In this document: in pieces, positions 60,468-64,000 of the stretch
How the letters are laid out: each line of letters begins with the position of its first letter
Position numbering within the stretch: position 1 is the first letter of the stretch
Origin: Streptomyces sp. NBC_00490
GTDB taxonomy: Bacteria; Actinomycetota; Actinomycetes; Streptomycetales; Streptomycetaceae
Direction of reading: 5' to 3'
DNA length: 64,000 bases
Assembly (NCBI RefSeq): GCF_036013645.1
Contig: NZ_CP107869.1
Location: forward strand, 4,774,001-4,838,000
Position numbers and translations under genes: made by a program
Notes under the pieces: model-generated
What the model was told of the DNA's origin: nothing
The model's database searches: none
Seen by the model: only the letters and a program-made list of their open reading frames with translations

Positions 60468-62018
60468 TCACAGCTGGGTGCGGTTGCGTTCGGTCAGGCC
60501 GTACGTCTTCGCGATCGCGTTCCACAGCTTGGCCGCCGTGATCTTCTGCGTGCTGGCCTCGCCGCTCGCGGTGTTGCCGGCCTGGGTCTGGGGGGTGGTG
60601 CGCGCCTGGCCCTTCTTGCAGCCCTTCTTGCCGGCGGTCTGGTCGGCCCACGCCGCGTAGTGGTTGTCGGCCGACGCGGACGCCTGCCACGCCTTGGTGA
60701 GGGCGGTGGTCAGCTGGGCGTGGTTCGGCAGCTGGTCGACGGAGAGGGTGGACAGCCGGGTCACCAGGTCGTTGCGCTGGGCGGCCGCGTCCCGCAGGTC
60801 CTTGGCCGCCTGGCCGAGGTTCTTGCAGGCCTTCACGTTCTCCACCGCGCTGATCACCGAGGCCCGGCTGTCACCGCTGTCGGCCAGCAGCTTGTCCAGC
60901 TCGACGGCCTGCGCCTCGGCCGGGTCGGCGGACGCCGAGGCGGACTCGCTCGCCGGCGCGGTCGCGGCGACGGGCTTGTTGCCGTCGCCGTCGTCCCCGC
61001 CGCCACCGGCCAGCAGCGCGCCCGCGCCGATGCCGAGGACGGCGATACCGATACCGACGGCGGCGATGACCGGCACCCGCGAGCGGTTGCGGCCGCCGCG
61101 GCCACCACCGTCGTCGTGGCGGTCACGGTGTCCGTGCGACGGCTGCTGGTGCCCCGTGTGCGGCGGCGGCGCCTGCTCGAAGCGCGGGAGCTGCTGCGTG
61201 GACCCGGCCGGGCTCTCGGCGCCCGGCCCGCTGCGGAAGAGGTTGTCGAACTCGGCGGGCGGCTGCCGCTCCCCGCCGTGCTGCCCGGGCACGGGCGCGA
61301 TGTACTGCGTGGCCTCGGCGTCGGGCCCGGACACGGGCGGCAGCGGCCCGCCGCCCTGCGGGGCACGCCCCAGGTACTGCGTCTGCTCCGAGCCCCCCGG
61401 CGCGGGCATCTCGGGCGGCAGCGCCCCGGGCGCGACGGGCGGGATGTACTGCGTCGCCCCCTCGTCCGGGGACGCGGCGACGGGCGGGATGTACTGCGTG
61501 GCGCCCTCGTCCGCCGGGGGCAGGGGTACGCCGGGAGCGCCGTACCCTCCCGCGGTGTTCTGGTTCACCGGCGGCAGGTAGTACGAGGTGGGCTGGTCAC
61601 TGTCGTGGCCGGCGCCCTGCTGGGGGTTCTGGTTCACCGGCGGCAGGTAGTACGAGGTGGGCTGGTCGTTGTCGTAGCCGCCGGGCTGCGGCAGCGGCTG
61701 TGACGCGTCCTGGGCGCCCCACTGCTGGGCCTGCGCCTGGTACGGGTCCGGCGCGCTCCACTGCTGCTCCTGCGGCGCACCCCAGCCCTCGCCCTGCTGC
61801 GGGGCGGGCGCCTGCTGCTCGGGCCCCCACGGGGTGCCCCAGGCCTGACCGCCGGGCGGCGGCGCGGGGGTCGGGTTCGGGGGGTGCGGGGCGGACTGGT
61901 GGCCGCCGGGTCCGCCCGTCTGGCCCGGCAGCAGCGGTTCGCCGCCGTCGGAGGGCAGCACGATGCCTTCGCGCGCCACGCGTGGCGAGGGCTCCTCGCC
62001 CTGTCCACTCTGCGTCAC
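60468..62018 (-). CDS. Pro/Gln-rich single-pass membrane protein
   Basis: A 516-residue protein from GTG 62018. The first ~300 residues are disordered, Pro/Gln/Gly-rich and contain internal repeats (DNDQPTSYYLPPVNQN twice; DEGATQYIPPVA twice, then EATQYIAPVP). One TM helix (VPVIAAVGIGIAVLGIGAGALLAGG, near 330) and a helical extracytoplasmic domain follow, with paired Cys around LKACKNLG and KKGCKKG. The long proline-rich tail is presumably cytoplasmic. Common in Streptomyces; function unknown. Confidence 0.85.
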   Translation of the reverse strand: MTQSGQGEEPSPRVAREGIVLPSDGGEPLLPGQTGGPGGHQSAPHPPNPTPAPPPGGQAWGTPWGPEQQAPAPQQGEGWGAPQEQQWSAPDPYQAQAQQWGAQDASQPLPQPGGYDNDQPTSYYLPPVNQNPQQGAGHDSDQPTSYYLPPVNQNTAGGYGAPGVPLPPADEGATQYIPPVAASPDEGATQYIPPVAPGALPPEMPAPGGSEQTQYLGRAPQGGGPLPPVSGPDAEATQYIAPVPGQHGGERQPPAEFDNLFRSGPGAESPAGSTQQLPRFEQAPPPHTGHQQPSHGHRDRHDDGGGRGGRNRSRVPVIAAVGIGIAVLGIGAGALLAGGGGDDGDGNKPVAATAPASESASASADPAEAQAVELDKLLADSGDSRASVISAVENVKACKNLGQAAKDLRDAAAQRNDLVTRLSTLSVDQLPNHAQLTTALTKAWQASASADNHYAAWADQTAGKKGCKKGQARTTPQTQAGNTASGEASTQKITAAKLWNAIAKTYGLTERNRTQL

Positions 62019-62219
62019 CGGGACTCCTACGAATGGGGGACCTTGTGAATCGTCGGCTCACGCTACCGGGTCCCCCGAGCCCGGTGCCACGCAGCACAGG
62101 ACTGGAACGGTGTCCCTGTGACCGCGGTAACAAACCGGGCCCGCATCCGCTACACAGACGCTCCTTCCGCCTCCGGAGCCTTCGTTTCCCGTGTGTTCAC
62201 GCCCCCGTACCCCGGGGTT

Positions 62220-63605
62220 TCACGCCGCCGCCTGCAACTCCAGCCGTGCCCCGAACTCCCTTACCACGGACTCGTCCTGGAACGGCTCCAGCCGCTGCTG
62301 GAAGTCCTCCAGGTAGTCGGCGCCCCGGTTGGAGCGGACGGTCTCCAGCAACTCCACGGCCTTCAGCCCGGTGTGGCAGGCCTGTTCGATCTCGCGCTGC
62401 TGCACCTGCGCGGTGGCGAGCAGCACATAGCCGATGGCCCGGCGCCGCGCCTTCGTCTCGGGAAGCCCGTCCAGCGACTCCTGGGCCCGCCGTGCCGCCG
62501 CCTCGGCCTGCCCGAGGTCCCGGTGGCAGTGCGCCAACTCGTCGGCGAGATAGGCCTCGTCGAAGTGCGCGATCCACGCCGGGTCGTCCCCGGAGGAAGG
62601 ATCCGCCGCCTCCAGCGCGCCCACCGCCCGCCCGGACGCCAGCTGGGCCGCCCGCGCATCGCCCATCAACGCGTGCCCGCGCGCCTCGGCCGCGTGGAAC
62701 ATCGCCTCCGCCCGCGGTGTCACGCGCCCCCGCGCCCCTTCCTGCGCAGCGCGCGCCAACTGGGCGATCTCGCGCGGGTTTCCGAGCTGCGCGGCGAGAT
62801 GGCTCATGGACGCGGCGAGCACGTATCCGCCGTAGCCGCGGTCCCCCGCCGCCTGCGCGAGCCGCAGCGCCTGGATGTAGTACCGCTGCGCCAGCCCCGG
62901 TTGGCCGGTGTCGATCGCCATGTACCCGGCGAGCTCCGTCAACCGCGCGACCGTGGCGAACAGTTCACGCCCGACGGCCTCCCGGTACGAACCGGCGAGC
63001 AGTCCGCTGACGACACTGTTGAGGTAGTGCACGACGACCGGCCGCACATGACCGCTGCCGTACTGGTGGTCGAGTTCCACGAGGGCCTGCGTCATCGCCC
63101 GCACGGCCGCCACGTCGGACTGGCCCACCCGCGGTCCCGCCTGCCGTGCCACCTGCGAGTCCGGCGAGGAGATCAGCCAGTCGCGGCTCGGTTCGACGAG
63201 CGCGGACGCGGCGACCGAGGAGCCGGACAGGAAGTCCCGGCGCCCCACGTCGCTGCGCCACAGCTCGCAGACCTGCTCGATGGCCCCCAGCACGGTCGGC
63301 GAGAACTGGAGGCCGACGCCCGACGCGAGGTTCTTGCCGTTGGCCATGCCGATCTCGTCGATCGTGACCGTACGGCCGAGTTTGCGGCCCAGCGCCTCCG
63401 CGATGATCGCCGGGGCGCGTCCCCTCGGCTGCTGCCCGCGCAGCCAACGCGCCACGGACGTCTTGTCGTAGCGCAGGTCGAGACCGTGCTCGGCGCCGCA
63501 CATGTTGACCCGGCGGGCCAGCCCGGCGTTCGAGCAACCCGCTTCCTGGATGAGCGCCTGCAACCGTTCGTTCGGCTGCCGCGCGACGAGAGGCCTTGCG
63601 GCCAT
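62220..63605 (-). CDS. NsdA/SpaA-like sporulation-associated regulator
   Basis: A 461-residue protein. N-terminal HTH-like region includes LQALIQEAGCSNAGLARRVN and YDKTSVARWLRGQQPRGRAPAIIAEAL; the rest is helical TPR-like (YIQALRLAQAAGDRGYGGYV, RAQESLDGLPETKARRRAIGYVLLATAQVQQ). It resembles the NsdA family (negative regulators of sporulation and antibiotics) and its SpaA-type paralogues. ATG 63605. Adjacency to a Prim-Pol-like gene on the right matches my recollection of the SCO4114-SCO4115 region of S. coelicolor. Confidence 0.87.
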   Translation of the reverse strand: MAARPLVARQPNERLQALIQEAGCSNAGLARRVNMCGAEHGLDLRYDKTSVARWLRGQQPRGRAPAIIAEALGRKLGRTVTIDEIGMANGKNLASGVGLQFSPTVLGAIEQVCELWRSDVGRRDFLSGSSVAASALVEPSRDWLISSPDSQVARQAGPRVGQSDVAAVRAMTQALVELDHQYGSGHVRPVVVHYLNSVVSGLLAGSYREAVGRELFATVARLTELAGYMAIDTGQPGLAQRYYIQALRLAQAAGDRGYGGYVLAASMSHLAAQLGNPREIAQLARAAQEGARGRVTPRAEAMFHAAEARGHALMGDARAAQLASGRAVGALEAADPSSGDDPAWIAHFDEAYLADELAHCHRDLGQAEAAARRAQESLDGLPETKARRRAIGYVLLATAQVQQREIEQACHTGLKAVELLETVRSNRGADYLEDFQQRLEPFQDESVVREFGARLELQAAA

Positions 63606-63870
63606 GGCGTACCCCCTGGGAACAACCCCTAGAGCGAAAAGATCCGGCCGTGAAGATCAATGCCCCGCGGACATACGGAAAATGCGAGGGATGTGAGGAT
63701 TGCCGGGGTAAAGGACGGAAGCCACCCCGCATGTGGTTACCCACCTCCCCCCGCAGTTCCTCCCGCGCGCCCCCACACATGCATCCATGCGCCCCAGATG
63801 CGGAATCGATGCGCTGCCCCCGCGCGCGCTACGGCCGTAACCCGAGGTGGGCGCGGGAGTTGTGTTGGGC

Positions 63871-64000
63871 GTGGAAGAGACGATCGCGAGCACCGAAGCC
63901 GCCCAGATTCCGAAGCAGCGCGGGGAATCGCTGCTGGAGACCGCCGTACGCTACGCCGAGGAGCGCCACTGGGACGTGTTCCCCGGCACCTGGCTGGAAG
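63871..64000 (+). CDS. Bifunctional DNA primase/polymerase-like protein (5' end only)
   Basis: Only ~43 residues are in the window: VEETIASTEAAQIPKQRG, then LLETAVRYAEERHWDVFPGTWLE, the start of a Prim-Pol-like N-terminus (helix followed by W-x-V-F-P). Start may be GTG 63871 or GTG 63862; the GGGAG at 63855 fits TTG 63865 best. It is called from recognised sequence character, so treat as tentative. Confidence 0.6.
   Translation, partial: MEETIASTEAAQIPKQRGESLLETAVRYAEERHWDVFPGTWLE

Noticed and set aside
61560..61670. Near-identical direct repeats in the DNA
   Set aside because: They encode the duplicated YYLPPVNQN peptide of the Pro/Gln-rich membrane protein, so they are coding repeats, not a mobile or regulatory element.
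1..64000. tRNA, rRNA or riboswitch genes
   Set aside because: No cloverleaf, ribosomal or riboswitch consensus was recognised by eye; a covariance-model scan would be needed to exclude small RNAs.

Overview
The window is typical high-GC actinobacterial DNA, most likely the chromosome of a Streptomyces. Third codon positions are strongly GC-biased, GTG starts are common, and there is an AfsR-type regulator, an NsdA-like sporulation protein, Pro/Gln-rich single-pass membrane proteins, sigma/anti-sigma/STAS/HATPase switch proteins, and F420-type oxidoreductases. No rRNA, tRNA or CRISPR array was recognised.

The dominant content, from 1 to about 54,000, is a dispersed acyl-CoA-centred catabolic island resembling actinobacterial steroid/terpenoid catabolism. 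It has three acyl-CoA ligases (a FadD3-like AMP-forming enzyme, a cyclohexanecarboxylate-CoA-ligase-like enzyme and an NDP-forming synthetase) and four acyl-CoA dehydrogenases. It also has two enoyl-CoA hydratases, two thiolase-like lipid-transfer proteins, two DUF35 Zn-ribbon/OB partners and two paralogous TIM-barrel amidohydrolases plus an N-acyl-amino-acid-deacylase-like one. Redox and accessory functions are two LLM-type F420/flavin monooxygenases, a Ddn-type nitroreductase, two SDRs, a Zn alcohol dehydrogenase, a cyclase-family hydrolase, an HsaB-like flavin reductase, DoxX and MFS exporters. Almost every promoter of these genes carries a 15-bp inverted repeat, CTGAC-N5-GTCAG. I count thirteen clear copies, often paired 25-27 bp apart. 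This implies one undescribed dedicated repressor for the whole island. The only TetR gene in the window (17311-17958) has a one-mismatch copy over its own start codon and is the best local candidate.

Embedded among the catabolic genes is a second unit, an AfsR-like SARP/NB-ARC/TPR regulator (5832-8786). It is followed by a 66-residue peptide made of four P-[DL]-N-T-H-V-T repeats (9023-9223). The order, the small repeat protein and an 11-bp tandem direct repeat upstream of the small gene reproduce the architecture of afsR-afsS, so this looks like a paralogous AfsR/AfsS module.

Other regions are: kinase-PQQ, VOC, TetR, Lrp and LysE genes (13.3-19.2 kb); an apparently intact IS200/IS605-type element with divergent tnpA and tnpB (about 24.13-25.97 kb) abutting the start of a PdxH-like gene; GNATs, a tannase-like esterase, a flavin monooxygenase and an amine oxidase (26.8-34.1 kb); and a degenerate ~160-bp tandem repeat (41.25-41.9 kb). 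From about 54 kb rightward the content becomes conserved Streptomyces core: EF-hand protein, STAS protein, sigma/anti-sigma pair, PurU, amino-acid-type ABC binding lipoprotein, NsdA-like protein and the start of a Prim-Pol-like gene. Several hairpins and a Streptomyces-type dispersed palindromic repeat occupy intergenic gaps.
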